Positions 1 through 8,273 of a stretch of 37,086 nt of DNA are shown in pieces (the stretch's first letter is position 1; every line of letters begins with the position of its first letter). The DNA comes from JAQGMV01 sp035525455 (GTDB lineage Bacteria; Pseudomonadota; Gammaproteobacteria; Burkholderiales; SG8-41). Under the pieces are notes generated by a model, which was not told where the DNA came from, did no database searches, and saw only the letters and a list, made by a program, of their open reading frames with translations. A program made the translations under genes and the position numbers. The stretch spans positions 1 to 37,086 of the forward strand of contig DATLEF010000018.1 in NCBI GenBank assembly GCA_035525455.1, in the 5' to 3' direction.

Positions 1-277
1 GATCGATGTCGTCGTAAAGAGATTCAGTCCGGGCAGGCTCGAAGGCACAGCGCTGTTCTACGAGATCGAGTCGAAAAAACTCCTCGGCGGCTTTCCGATC
101 GAAGCGAGGAACAGCAGCAAGATCAAGACGCGCACCGGCAATTACACCGGCCAGGAGCTCGACGCCGTGATGCACGATTTCGAGAACAACGCGCGCGAGG
201 CCTTGTGGAAAGCGCTGAAGACGCGGTTTCCTTCGGCGAAAATTCCCGCGATCGTCTACCTCGATTCGAAGGAGTGA
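1..277 (+). CDS. 3' end of an unrecognised gene (partial)
   Basis: An open frame enters from the left edge (first full codon at base 2) and ends with TGA at 275-277, giving about 91 C-terminal residues. The peptide is mixed and hydrophilic (KRFSPGRLEGTALF near the start, IPAIVYLDSKE at the end) with no membrane segment. Codon use is like the neighbours, which supports real coding. I do not recognise the family. The stop is 48 bases before the next gene, which has its own Shine-Dalgarno, so co-transcription is possible but not shown. Confidence 0.6.
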   Translation, partial: IDVVVKRFSPGRLEGTALFYEIESKKLLGGFPIEARNSSKIKTRTGNYTGQELDAVMHDFENNAREALWKALKTRFPSAKIPAIVYLDSKE

Positions 278-324
278 CGTCGGGTGAGTTAATGTTGTCC
301 AACTATTTCCAATAAGGAGCTCTC

Positions 325-738
325 ATGAAGGACGATTACAAGAAGAAGCGCTACAAGCGCGGTATGGACCTGCTGAAGAAAATGGGCCGCGAAGAGCTGA
401 TGCTCAACCAGAAAGCGCTGAGCCCCGAGCTCTATGAGATGTCTGTCGGCCATCTGTTCGGAGACGTATGGGCGCGGCCCGGTTTGAGCCTGCGCGAGCG
501 CCAGCTCGTGACACTCGCGGCGAACATCGCGCTCGCGCGTCCGAACGGCAACCATTCGCACTACCGCAGCTCGGAGCACATCGGCATCACGCGCAAGGAG
601 ATCATCGAAGTCATCATCCAGGTCGGTCACTACGCCGGCTGGCCGACGATCTCGAATGCGGTGCGCCAGTACTCCGAGGTGATCCAGGAAGAGGACGACA
701 TCAAGAAAGGCAGGAAGAAAAAACGCGAGCTGGTTTAA
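325..738 (+). CDS. Carboxymuconolactone decarboxylase family protein (PcaC-like fold)
   Basis: This 137-residue protein has the all-helical carboxymuconolactone decarboxylase (CMD) core at about residues 42-115: GHLFGDVWARPGL, then RERQLVTLAA, then ITRKEIIEVIIQVGHYAGWP. The family includes PcaC, which decarboxylates 4-carboxymuconolactone in the protocatechuate branch, and AhpD-type reductases. The CxxC of AhpD is absent, so a decarboxylase, isomerase or lyase-like role is more likely than a redox one. The N-terminus and the last 15 residues are unusually Lys/Glu rich. An AAGGAG ribosome site precedes the ATG. It opens a same-strand run with a hydroxyacid dehydrogenase and a molybdenum hydroxylase, which suggests a catabolic role. 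The substrate is unknown. Confidence 0.85.
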   Translation: MKDDYKKKRYKRGMDLLKKMGREELMLNQKALSPELYEMSVGHLFGDVWARPGLSLRERQLVTLAANIALARPNGNHSHYRSSEHIGITRKEIIEVIIQVGHYAGWPTISNAVRQYSEVIQEEDDIKKGRKKKRELV

Positions 739-748
739 GGAGCGAACC

Positions 749-1669
749 ATGAAAGTCGGATTCATTGGACTGGGCACCATGGGCGGCTCGATGGCGCTCA
801 ACGTTCGCAAAGGCGGTCACGAGCTCACGGTCTACGATGTGCGGCGCGAAATGGCGAAACCGCATCTCGAGGCGGGCGCATCGTGGGGCGAAGGACCTCG
901 CGCGGTCGCGGCCGTATCCGACGTCCTCTTCACTTCGCTTCCGGGCCCCAAGGAAGCCGAAGCGGTCGGCGATGAGCTCCTCGAGTCGATGGAGCCCGGC
1001 GCCGCGTGGTTCGATCTCTCGACCAACTCGCCAACGGTGGTGCGGCGCATCCATGCGAAGTTCGCCGCGAAAGGCATACCGATGCTTGACGCCCCGGTGA
1101 GCGGCGGTCCCTCCGGCGCCAAGTCGGGCCAGCTTGCATTGCTCGTCGGCGGAGATCGCGCGGTATTCGACCGCTTCAAGCCGGTGCTCGATGCGATCGG
1201 CGATCAGGTCATTTACATCGGGGGGATCGGCGCAGGCTCGGTAGCAAAGCTCGTGCACAACTGCGCGGGTTACGTCATCCAGACCGCGCTCGCCGAAGTA
1301 TTCACGATGGGCGTCAAAGCCGGAGTGGATCCGCTCGACCTATGGGCCGCGGTGCGCCAGTGTTCGCTCGGACGCCAACGCACGTTCGACCGTCTCGGAA
1401 AGCAATTTCTGCAAGGCTCGTTCGAGCCGCCTGATTTCGCGCTCAAGCTCGCGCACAAGGACGTGACGCTTGCGACCGAGCTCGCACGCGAGATCGGCGT
1501 ACCGATGCGGCTGGCGAATCTCACCTATGCCGAACTGAGCGAAGCGCTCAACCGCGGGTGGGGCGATCGCGATTCGCGCGTGCCGATGTTGCTGCAGGAG
1601 GAGCGTGCCGGCGTCGAGATCAAGGTGCCGGCGGACAAGATACAAGCCGTATTGAAGCGAGACGGCTAG
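749..1669 (+). CDS. NAD(P)-dependent beta-hydroxyacid dehydrogenase (3-hydroxyisobutyrate dehydrogenase family)
   Basis: The 306-residue product has the normal length and order of the family. It starts with a Rossmann nucleotide-binding motif, GFIGLGTMG (residues 4-12). The substrate-binding signature DAPVSGGPSGA lies at about 114-124 and the catalytic lysine is Lys167 in SVAKLVHN with Asn171. Members reversibly oxidise beta-hydroxyacids such as 3-hydroxyisobutyrate, tartronate semialdehyde or 2-(hydroxymethyl)glutarate. The last of these is an intermediate of anaerobic nicotinate breakdown, but nothing here proves that role. AGGAG precedes the ATG, which is 10 bases after the previous stop. 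The gene lies between the CMD-family gene and the molybdenum hydroxylase genes, so it probably acts in the same pathway. Confidence 0.92.
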   Translation: MKVGFIGLGTMGGSMALNVRKGGHELTVYDVRREMAKPHLEAGASWGEGPRAVAAVSDVLFTSLPGPKEAEAVGDELLESMEPGAAWFDLSTNSPTVVRRIHAKFAAKGIPMLDAPVSGGPSGAKSGQLALLVGGDRAVFDRFKPVLDAIGDQVIYIGGIGAGSVAKLVHNCAGYVIQTALAEVFTMGVKAGVDPLDLWAAVRQCSLGRQRTFDRLGKQFLQGSFEPPDFALKLAHKDVTLATELAREIGVPMRLANLTYAELSEALNRGWGDRDSRVPMLLQEERAGVEIKVPADKIQAVLKRDG

Positions 1670-1671
1670 TT

Positions 1672-2148
1672 ATGATCTTGAATTTCACATTGAATGGCGA
1701 GCCGGTCGAAGTCGCTTTGAAGACTTCGGATCGGCTACTCGTCGACGTCCTGCGCGAAGACTTGCGCATGACCGGAACCAAGCACGGCTGCGGCATCGGC
1801 GCGTGCGGCACGTGCACGGTCATCATGGACGGCCAGCCGATCGCCTCGTGCCTACAGCTCGCTGCGCTGTGCGACGGCACCGACGTGCGCACGATCGAAG
1901 GCCTCGCGGGGACGCATTCGTTGCACGCGGTTCAGCAGGCTTTCGTCAACCGGTCCGCCTTTCAATGCGGCATCTGCACGCCCGGACACATCATGGCGGC
2001 GTGCGGGCTCCTCGATCGTAATCCTCACCCGTCGGACGAAGAGATACGCGCCAGCGCCGACAGCGTGTACTGCCGCTGCACGGGGTACGTCCGCATCGTC
2101 GAGGCGTATCACGAGGCGGTCCGCCTCGCACAGCGCACCGCGCGATGA
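1672..2148 (+). CDS. [2Fe-2S] subunit of a xanthine dehydrogenase-family hydroxylase
   Basis: The 158-residue protein carries both iron-sulfur clusters of the family small subunit. A plant-ferredoxin-type cluster is bound by Cys40, 45, 48 and 60 (HGCGIGACGTC then ASC). The all-helical second cluster uses Cys99, 102, 134 and 136 (QCGICTPG and YCRCTGY). It would pass electrons from the molybdenum site to the flavin. I chose ATG 1672, two bases after the preceding stop, because homologues begin with this ILNFTLNG strand. An upstream extension to 1558 would overlap the dehydrogenase gene and looks non-coding. Its stop overlaps the start of the large subunit (ATGA), so the two are translationally coupled. 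Confidence 0.95.
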   Translation: MILNFTLNGEPVEVALKTSDRLLVDVLREDLRMTGTKHGCGIGACGTCTVIMDGQPIASCLQLAALCDGTDVRTIEGLAGTHSLHAVQQAFVNRSAFQCGICTPGHIMAACGLLDRNPHPSDEEIRASADSVYCRCTGYVRIVEAYHEAVRLAQRTAR

Positions 2149-5100
2149 ATCAGCGCGATCCGAAATTCCAGAGAGAAAGCCTGCTCGTCGTCGGCCGCGA
2201 CGTGCCGCGCACCGACGCAATTCCGAAAGTCACTGGGGCGTCGCAGTACGTCGCCGACATTTCGATGCCGGGCATGCTGCACGCCGCCGTTCTGCGCAGC
2301 CCGCATCCGCACGCGCGCATCGTCGCGATCGACGTGAGCGCAGCCGCTGCGATGCCTGGAGTCAAAGCGGTGCTGATGGGCGAAGACACACCGCGCCGCA
2401 AATGGGGCGCGTTTCGTCCGGACCTCTACCCGCTCGCGATCGAAAAGGTGCGCTATGTCGGAGATGAAGTCGCTGCCGTGGCGGCGACCGATCCCGCAAT
2501 TGCACGCGCGGCGGTCGATCGGATCGTCGTGCAATACGAGGTCCTGCCCGCCGTACTGTCGCTCGATCAGGCGCTCGCTCGCGGCGCACCGCTCGTGCAC
2601 GACGACGCAGCGGGCAATGTCGCGCACCACTTCAACTTCGAGCGCGGCGACGTCACTGCAGGCTTTCACGCGAGCGACATCACGGTAGAAGGCACGTGGG
2701 AAAGCGCGCGCCAGTGGCATACCGCGCTCGAGACCATCGGCTGCGTTGCGAGCTGGCAGGCGGGGCGCGTCACGATGTGGTGCAACACGCAAACGCCGTT
2801 TCTCGCGCGTGGCCGCTACGCCACGGCGCTGGGCGTGCCAGACGCGCAGGTGCGTGTCATTCAGACGGAAGTCGGCGGCGGTTTTGGCGGCAAATCGGGC
2901 GACGACAATGCGTCGGTGATCTGCGCGCTGCTGGCGCAACGGAGCGGCCGCCCGGTCAAGCTTATACACACGCGTGAAGAGGAATTTATCGCGAGCCATC
3001 CGCGCATGCCCATGCGGTACTGGGTGCGTCTCGGCTTCCGGCGCGACGGCCGTGTGATGGCGAAGGAAATCAAGATGCTCGCCGACAACGGCGCCTACAC
3101 GGGCAAGTCGCAGGCGATCCTAGGTGCGGCGTCGGTGCGTCACGACGCGCTTTACAGGTATCCGTGCGTGCGCGGCGACTCCACGCTCGTCTATACCAAC
3201 CTCGTGCCGACCGGTGCGTTTCGCGGCTTCGGTAATCCATCGGCGGATTGGGCGGTCGAGCAGGCGTGGGACCTTGCCGCGGACAAGCTCGGCATCGACG
3301 TCGTGGACCTGCTGCGAATGAACGCGGTCGAGCCGGGCGACGTTTCGCCGCACAATCACAAAATTACGAGCTGCGAGTTGAAGCAGTGCATCGACAAATC
3401 GGCCGCGCTGATCGGGTGGAAAGAGAAGCGCAAGGCGCGCGCGCCGAATCGCGGACTCGGCATGGGCTGCAGCGTGCACGTCAACGGCCGCCGCAGCTTC
3501 GGCGACTGGGACGGCAGCTCGGCGATCGTGCGCGTGAATGAAGACGGGCGCGCCACCGTCATCACCGGCGAAGGCGAGATCGGTCAGGGCACGCTCACGG
3601 TGCTGCGCCAGATTGCGGCGGAAGAGCTCGGCTTCGCGTACGAGGACATCGATATCACGCGCCCGGATACGGACCTGCATCCGCACTCGCTGGGCGCGCT
3701 CGCAAGCCGGGTGACGTACGTGGCGGGCAACGCGGTCAAGCGCGCAGCGGCGGCCGCCTGCACGCAGTTGAAGGATGCCGCCGCACAGCAGCTCAAGCGG
3801 CCGGCCAGCGAGCTCACCATTATCAACGGTGAAATCGGTCCGCGCGGCGGTCCCGAAAACGAATTCAAAGCGGTGGCCGCGGTCGTTCGCGCGCACATCT
3901 ATCAGCCGGGCGGGCAACCCATCATCGGCGTCGGCACGTGGGACAACCCATCCGAGTTTCCCGATCACAGCCGCTATGGCAACGAATCAGGCGCATACAA
4001 CTTCGCGGCACAGGCGGTCGAAGTCGAAGTGGATCGCGACACGGGTGAAGTGAAGCTGCTCGAAGTCGCTGCCACTGTCGACTGCGGTACAGTCATCCAT
4101 CCGGCCGCCGCGGAAGGACAGGTGCAAGGGGCGGTCACGCAGGGCATCGGTTACGCGATGGTCGAATACTTCGACTGGTACAACGGCACGCCCACCGATC
4201 CCAACTTCATCGACTATTCGATTCCCAGCGCTGGCATGATGCCGAAAATGCACGTCGCATTTGCCGATTCGTACGAGCCGAGCGGCCCGTACGGCGCGAA
4301 AGGTCTGGGCGAGATCGGGCTCGATGCGATTCCTGCGGCAATAGCGAATGCAATAGCAGACGCGGTGGGCGTACGCATCACCGAGCTCCCGATCACCGCC
4401 GAAAAGATTCACCGCGCGTTGCACCCGCAGCTCTACGCCGATGAAAAAAAGGCGGACGCCATTGCGCCCAAAGGCGGCGTATGGAATCGGCTGGCCAAGG
4501 GTGCGCCGGCCGGCGCAAGGCCTTTCAAACCCGAGCTCGTGCAGGCGAAGAGCGTCGAGCAGGCAGTGACGTTGCTTGCCGAAGGCGACACCGCGCTCGT
4601 CTGCGGTGGGATCTCGCACGCGGTGCGGCGCGAGCGCACGGGTTTCCCGCAAGCGAAGCGCCTGGTGGCGATTCACCGCATACCGGAGCTGAACGAGCTT
4701 TCAGTCGACGCAGCAGGCGTGCTTCGCGCAGGCGCGGCGGTGAATCAGCAAAGCATCTATGAGGACATGCAGATCCCGCCGTGGCAGGCGCTCTACGACT
4801 CGGTCGAATCGGTCGGCCACGTGCGCATCCGGCGCATGATGACGGTGGGAGGGACTGTGGGTCCGCTCATCGGAGGCTTCGATTTCCCGCTTGCGCTGAT
4901 CGCGCTCGATGCGCGCGCCGTCATCGCAAGTCCGGGCGGTCGCCGCACCGCGAGTCTCGCGGAAGTCTACGAGAAGCGTCTCGCGCGTGATGAAATGCTG
5001 GTATGCATCGAAGTCGACTCGCCGCAAGCGCACAGCGGCTCGTGTTTTCTGAAACAGATGCCGCGAGGCGTGATCGAGACGCCGACCGTGAACGCGGCGG

Positions 5101-5363
5101 CTGCGGTTGCGCTCGATGCCGGCGGCCGTTGCACGAGTGTGCGTGTCGCGGTCGGCTCGGTGAGCTGGAAACCGATCGTCCTCGATCTCGCACAGTGCGT
5201 AGGCCACGCGCCTGACGACGCGCTCTTCCGGAAAGCGGTGCAGCCCGTGCGCGATCTCGCCGAGCCGATTTCGAACGTTCGCGGCTCGGCGCTGTACAAA
5301 CGTCACATGGCAGTCGAGTTCGCGTTTCGCGCATTGCGCGAGGCGGCGCGGCGGGCGGTCTAG
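2145..5363 (+). CDS. Molybdenum hydroxylase large subunit fused to a C-terminal FAD-binding (CoxM-type) domain
   Basis: The 1072-residue product joins two subunits that are usually separate. Residues 1-760 form the molybdopterin subunit: GGGFGGKSG (244-252), the active-site loop GAFRGFGNP (357-365) and the catalytic glutamate Glu723 in GAKGLGEIGLD. The loop resembles xanthine dehydrogenase or aldehyde oxidase and is not the AYRCSFR loop of true CO dehydrogenase. Residues 793-1072 match the flavin subunit (FKPELVQAKSVEQAV, GGISHAVR at 821-828, GHVRIRRMMTVGGTVG at 891-906, then a CO-dehydrogenase-flavoprotein C-terminal domain). The usual second flavin loop (TVGGS-AHADP) is eroded to VGGTVGPLIGG, so flavin binding may be altered. 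The fusion order Mo-FAD differs from eukaryotic-type FeS-FAD-Mo fusions. It probably hydroxylates an aromatic or N-heterocyclic carbon; the substrate is unknown. No XdhC/CoxF maturation gene is in the window. Confidence 0.93.
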   Translation: MNQRDPKFQRESLLVVGRDVPRTDAIPKVTGASQYVADISMPGMLHAAVLRSPHPHARIVAIDVSAAAAMPGVKAVLMGEDTPRRKWGAFRPDLYPLAIEKVRYVGDEVAAVAATDPAIARAAVDRIVVQYEVLPAVLSLDQALARGAPLVHDDAAGNVAHHFNFERGDVTAGFHASDITVEGTWESARQWHTALETIGCVASWQAGRVTMWCNTQTPFLARGRYATALGVPDAQVRVIQTEVGGGFGGKSGDDNASVICALLAQRSGRPVKLIHTREEEFIASHPRMPMRYWVRLGFRRDGRVMAKEIKMLADNGAYTGKSQAILGAASVRHDALYRYPCVRGDSTLVYTNLVPTGAFRGFGNPSADWAVEQAWDLAADKLGIDVVDLLRMNAVEPGDVSPHNHKITSCELKQCIDKSAALIGWKEKRKARAPNRGLGMGCSVHVNGRRSFGDWDGSSAIVRVNEDGRATVITGEGEIGQGTLTVLRQIAAEELGFAYEDIDITRPDTDLHPHSLGALASRVTYVAGNAVKRAAAAACTQLKDAAAQQLKRPASELTIINGEIGPRGGPENEFKAVAAVVRAHIYQPGGQPIIGVGTWDNPSEFPDHSRYGNESGAYNFAAQAVEVEVDRDTGEVKLLEVAATVDCGTVIHPAAAEGQVQGAVTQGIGYAMVEYFDWYNGTPTDPNFIDYSIPSAGMMPKMHVAFADSYEPSGPYGAKGLGEIGLDAIPAAIANAIADAVGVRITELPITAEKIHRALHPQLYADEKKADAIAPKGGVWNRLAKGAPAGARPFKPELVQAKSVEQAVTLLAEGDTALVCGGISHAVRRERTGFPQAKRLVAIHRIPELNELSVDAAGVLRAGAAVNQQSIYEDMQIPPWQALYDSVESVGHVRIRRMMTVGGTVGPLIGGFDFPLALIALDARAVIASPGGRRTASLAEVYEKRLARDEMLVCIEVDSPQAHSGSCFLKQMPRGVIETPTVNAAAAVALDAGGRCTSVRVAVGSVSWKPIVLDLAQCVGHAPDDALFRKAVQPVRDLAEPISNVRGSALYKRHMAVEFAFRALREAARRAV

Positions 5364-5368
5364 AAGCT

Positions 5369-5445
5369 TCGCCACGAAGGACACAAAGGAGACGAAGGAA
5401 CAGCAAAGCTTCAACACGGAGGACACGAAGGACACGAAGGGCATA
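5369..5445. repeat. Short degenerate tandem repeat (ACGAAGGACAC type)
   Basis: The gap between the molybdenum hydroxylase and the next gene holds two blocks built on a 9-base unit like GGACACGAA: one at about 5371-5400 and one at about 5415-5440, separated by an AGCAAAGCTTCAACACG stretch. AGCTTC also recurs (5364-5369 and 5407-5412). Similar GGACACGAA-type repeats occur between genes in many environmental bacteria. No function is known to me. Confidence 0.6.
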
Positions 5446-5465
5446 ATCAGAAAAACGAGGAGAGA

Positions 5466-6419
5466 ATGAGAAAACTGATCATCGCGGCGCTGGTGGCAAT
5501 CACCGCCAATGCATTTGCGCAAAGTTATCCCACCGGAACGGTACGCGTCGTCGTGCCGTTCCCACCCGGAGGCGGCAACGACACCATGGGGCGCATACTC
5601 GCGCAGAAGCTCACCGAATCGCTCGGCAAGCAGTTCATCATCGACAATCGCGGCGGCGCGAACGGCATGGTCGGCAGTGAGATCGTTGCCAAGGCGCCGA
5701 AAGACGGTTACACGCTGATGGTGAACGGCGCGAATTTCGTGACCTCACCGGCCCTCTATGCGAAGCCCACCTATGATCCGATCAGGCAGTTCGAGCCGAT
5801 CAGCCTCATTGCGCTGGCGCCGAACGTGCTCGTCGTCCATCCTTCGGTCCCCGCCAGAAACGTGAAAGAGCTGATCGCGCTGGCGAAAGCGCGGCCGCAC
5901 CAGGTCGGTTTCGCCGGATCGGGCAGCGGCAGCACGCCGCATCTCGCAGGCGAGCTTTTCAGGACGATGACCGGAACACAAATGGCTCACGTCCCTTACC
6001 GCGGCACGGGACCGGCGATCACCGGACTCGTCAGCGGCGAAGTGACCACGATGTTCATGCCGGCGCTGACGGCCGTTCCGTTGATCACGTCACAGCGCGT
6101 GCGCGCGCTCGCCGTAACCAGCCGCGAGCGGCTGCCGGCGCTGCGCGAGCTGCCGACGATTTCGGAATCGGGCCTCAAGGGGTACGAATCGAGCCAGTGG
6201 TACGGCTTACTCGCTCCGGCGGGAACGCCTGTGGACATCGTGAACCTGCTGAATGCGCAAACCATGAAAATCATGCAAACGTCCGAGATGAAACAGCGCA
6301 TGGCCGAAGCGGGCAGCATTGCCGTCGGCAGCACGCGCGAAGCGTTCGCGAAACATCTCGCGGAAGAATTTACGAAATGGTCGAAGGTGATAAAAGCTTC
6401 CGGCGCCACGGCGGACTAG
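5466..6419 (+). CDS. Bug-family (TctC-like) periplasmic solute-binding protein
   Basis: The 317-residue product starts with a Sec signal peptide (MRKLIIAALVAITANAFA, cleavage near residue 19). The Bug-family opening SYPTGTVRVVVPFPPGGGNDTMGR follows; this loop and its aspartate bind a carboxylate. The rest has the family landmarks: a DNRGGANG loop, AKAPKDGYTL, HVPYRGTGPAITGL and a C-terminal WSKVIKASG. Members bind carboxylates or aromatic acids in the periplasm and deliver them to a TctAB transporter or a sensor. GAGGAG precedes the ATG. The position between hydroxylase and decarboxylase genes suggests it captures the pathway substrate. It is about as long as typical Bug proteins. Confidence 0.93.
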   Translation: MRKLIIAALVAITANAFAQSYPTGTVRVVVPFPPGGGNDTMGRILAQKLTESLGKQFIIDNRGGANGMVGSEIVAKAPKDGYTLMVNGANFVTSPALYAKPTYDPIRQFEPISLIALAPNVLVVHPSVPARNVKELIALAKARPHQVGFAGSGSGSTPHLAGELFRTMTGTQMAHVPYRGTGPAITGLVSGEVTTMFMPALTAVPLITSQRVRALAVTSRERLPALRELPTISESGLKGYESSQWYGLLAPAGTPVDIVNLLNAQTMKIMQTSEMKQRMAEAGSIAVGSTREAFAKHLAEEFTKWSKVIKASGATAD

Positions 6420-6466
6420 CTTTTCCAGACGATTGACCGCTGACGACTGACATCCATGAGGTCGAC

Positions 6467-8209
6467 ATGAACGATACAACCACCACCATCATTCACGACG
6501 CGCCTGTTCCGATTCAGGCGACCGATGTCGTCTGGGGAAGCGATGCAATCGCGGCGGTGTTGCGCGCGCTCGACCTTCCGTACATCGCGCTGAATCCCGG
6601 CGCGAGCTATCGTGGATTACACGACAGCCTCGTCAACTATCTCGGGAACCGCACACCGCAGATGGTCCTGTGCCTCCACGACGAGACCGCGGTGTCGATC
6701 GCGCAAGGCCACTTCAAGGCATCGGACAGGATGATGGCGGCAGCGCTGCACTCGAACGTCGGGCTGATGCACGCGACGATGCCTATATTCAATTCGTGGT
6801 GCGATCGAACACCGGTTCTCATCATCGGCGCAACGGGCGCGTGGGACGCGGCGAAGCGCCGGCCGTGGATCGAGTGGATACACACGTGCTCGGACCAGGC
6901 GCAGCTCATTCGAAACTATACTAAGTGGGACAACCAGCCGGGCTCGGTCGAAGCGACGACCGAAGCGCTGCTCCGCGCGGCACAGATCGCGCAAACCGCG
7001 CCGCGCGGCCCCGTGTACGTGAATCTCGACGTTTCCATACAGGAGCAGAAGCTCGAATCGCTGCCGGCGATGCCGGAGCTCTCGCGCTACGCGCCGCCGC
7101 CGGCCGTGCAGCCGACCGCCGCGCTCGTCGCGGAAGCGGCGCGCCTGCTCTCGAATGCAAAACGGCCCGTGATGCTGGCGGGCCGCTGCTCGCGCAGCAT
7201 GGACGCGTGGAACGCGCGCGTGGCGCTCGCGGAAAAGCTGGATATCCCCGTGCTCACGCACATCAAGCTCGCGGCGGCTTTTCCAACCGATCACCGGCTG
7301 CATGCCGCGCCGCCCGGCAACCGGCTCGCGGGTGCTGCGAAGAAACTGCTCGCCGAAGCCGACGTCATACTCTCGCTCGACTGGCTCGACCTCGGCGGCG
7401 CGCTCAAGCAGGCTCTGGGTTCCGAACCGGTGAACGCAAAGATCATCCAGGTCTCGTGCGACGCGCATTCGCACCGCGGCTGGAGCATGGACTATCACAT
7501 CCTGCCGCCGGTCGACGTGTATCTGATGTGCGAACCCGACTCTGCGGTGCCGCTACTGCTGGAAGCGGTCAAACCGCGTAAAGCGGACACCCCCGCGGCT
7601 AAGGCCGCAGAACCCAAGGTCGAAGAGACGCTCACGCTTGCGGGCGTTGCGCAGGCACTCGAAAAAGCAACGCAAGGCATCGACCGCTCCATTACGCGCC
7701 TGCCCCTGGGCTGGCATGGCGGCTATGCTCATTTTCGCCATCCGCTCGACTACATCGGCTTCGACGGCGGCGGCGGCGTCGGCGCGGGACCCGGCATCAC
7801 CGTGGGCGCGGCGCTCGCGCTGAAAGGAACGGGACGTGTGCCGATCGGACTCTGTGGCGATGGCGACTTTCTCATGGGCAACACCGCCGTGTGGACGGCA
7901 GCGCATTACGCCATCCCCTGCCTCATGATCGTTTGCAACAACCGCTCGTATTACAACGACGAGCTCCATCAGGAGCGCGTGGCGGTCGCGCGCAATCGAC
8001 CGGCGGAGAACCGCTGGATCGGCCAGCGGATTTCCGAACCCGACATCGACATCGCGGCAATGGCGCGCGCACAAGGCGCTGTTGCGTACGGACCCGTGAC
8101 CACGCTCACGGACATGCACAAGACGATGCACGCCGCGGTCGAGGACGTTCGTGCAGGCCGCGTGTGCGTGATCGATGCGCGCGTCGCGCCGGGTTACGAC
8201 GCGGACTGA
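6467..8209 (+). CDS. Thiamine pyrophosphate-dependent decarboxylase-like enzyme
   Basis: The 580-residue protein has the three-domain layout of acetolactate synthase and benzoylformate decarboxylase. The N-terminal domain holds the cofactor-activating Glu73 (LCLHDETAVS) after a PGASYRGLHDSL segment. The central domain (about 215-365) includes RPVMLAGR. The C-terminal TPP/Mg motif runs from GDG (464-466) to NN (491-492). The conserved glutamate argues against glyoxylate carboligase, which lacks it, even though a family dehydrogenase lies upstream. Domain 3 has a proline/alanine-rich linker (residues 369-385). A 2-oxoacid decarboxylase or carboligase role is likely; the substrate is unknown. 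It lies 47 bases after one Bug gene and 64 before another. Confidence 0.88.
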   Translation: MNDTTTTIIHDAPVPIQATDVVWGSDAIAAVLRALDLPYIALNPGASYRGLHDSLVNYLGNRTPQMVLCLHDETAVSIAQGHFKASDRMMAAALHSNVGLMHATMPIFNSWCDRTPVLIIGATGAWDAAKRRPWIEWIHTCSDQAQLIRNYTKWDNQPGSVEATTEALLRAAQIAQTAPRGPVYVNLDVSIQEQKLESLPAMPELSRYAPPPAVQPTAALVAEAARLLSNAKRPVMLAGRCSRSMDAWNARVALAEKLDIPVLTHIKLAAAFPTDHRLHAAPPGNRLAGAAKKLLAEADVILSLDWLDLGGALKQALGSEPVNAKIIQVSCDAHSHRGWSMDYHILPPVDVYLMCEPDSAVPLLLEAVKPRKADTPAAKAAEPKVEETLTLAGVAQALEKATQGIDRSITRLPLGWHGGYAHFRHPLDYIGFDGGGGVGAGPGITVGAALALKGTGRVPIGLCGDGDFLMGNTAVWTAAHYAIPCLMIVCNNRSYYNDELHQERVAVARNRPAENRWIGQRISEPDIDIAAMARAQGAVAYGPVTTLTDMHKTMHAAVEDVRAGRVCVIDARVAPGYDAD

Positions 8210-8273
8210 CGTTCTCGCGGGGCAGACCAATAAAAGCCGGCGACCCGAAGCGTCGGCTGACGAGGAGAATTGA

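Noticed and set aside
2145..5363. CO dehydrogenase (coxL) naming
   Set aside because: The active-site loop is GAFRGFG, not AYRCSFR or AYRGAGR, so CO oxidation is not supported.
749..8209. Glyoxylate carboligase plus tartronate semialdehyde reductase pair
   Set aside because: The TPP enzyme keeps the catalytic glutamate that glyoxylate carboligase lacks, and no hyi or glxK neighbour is present.
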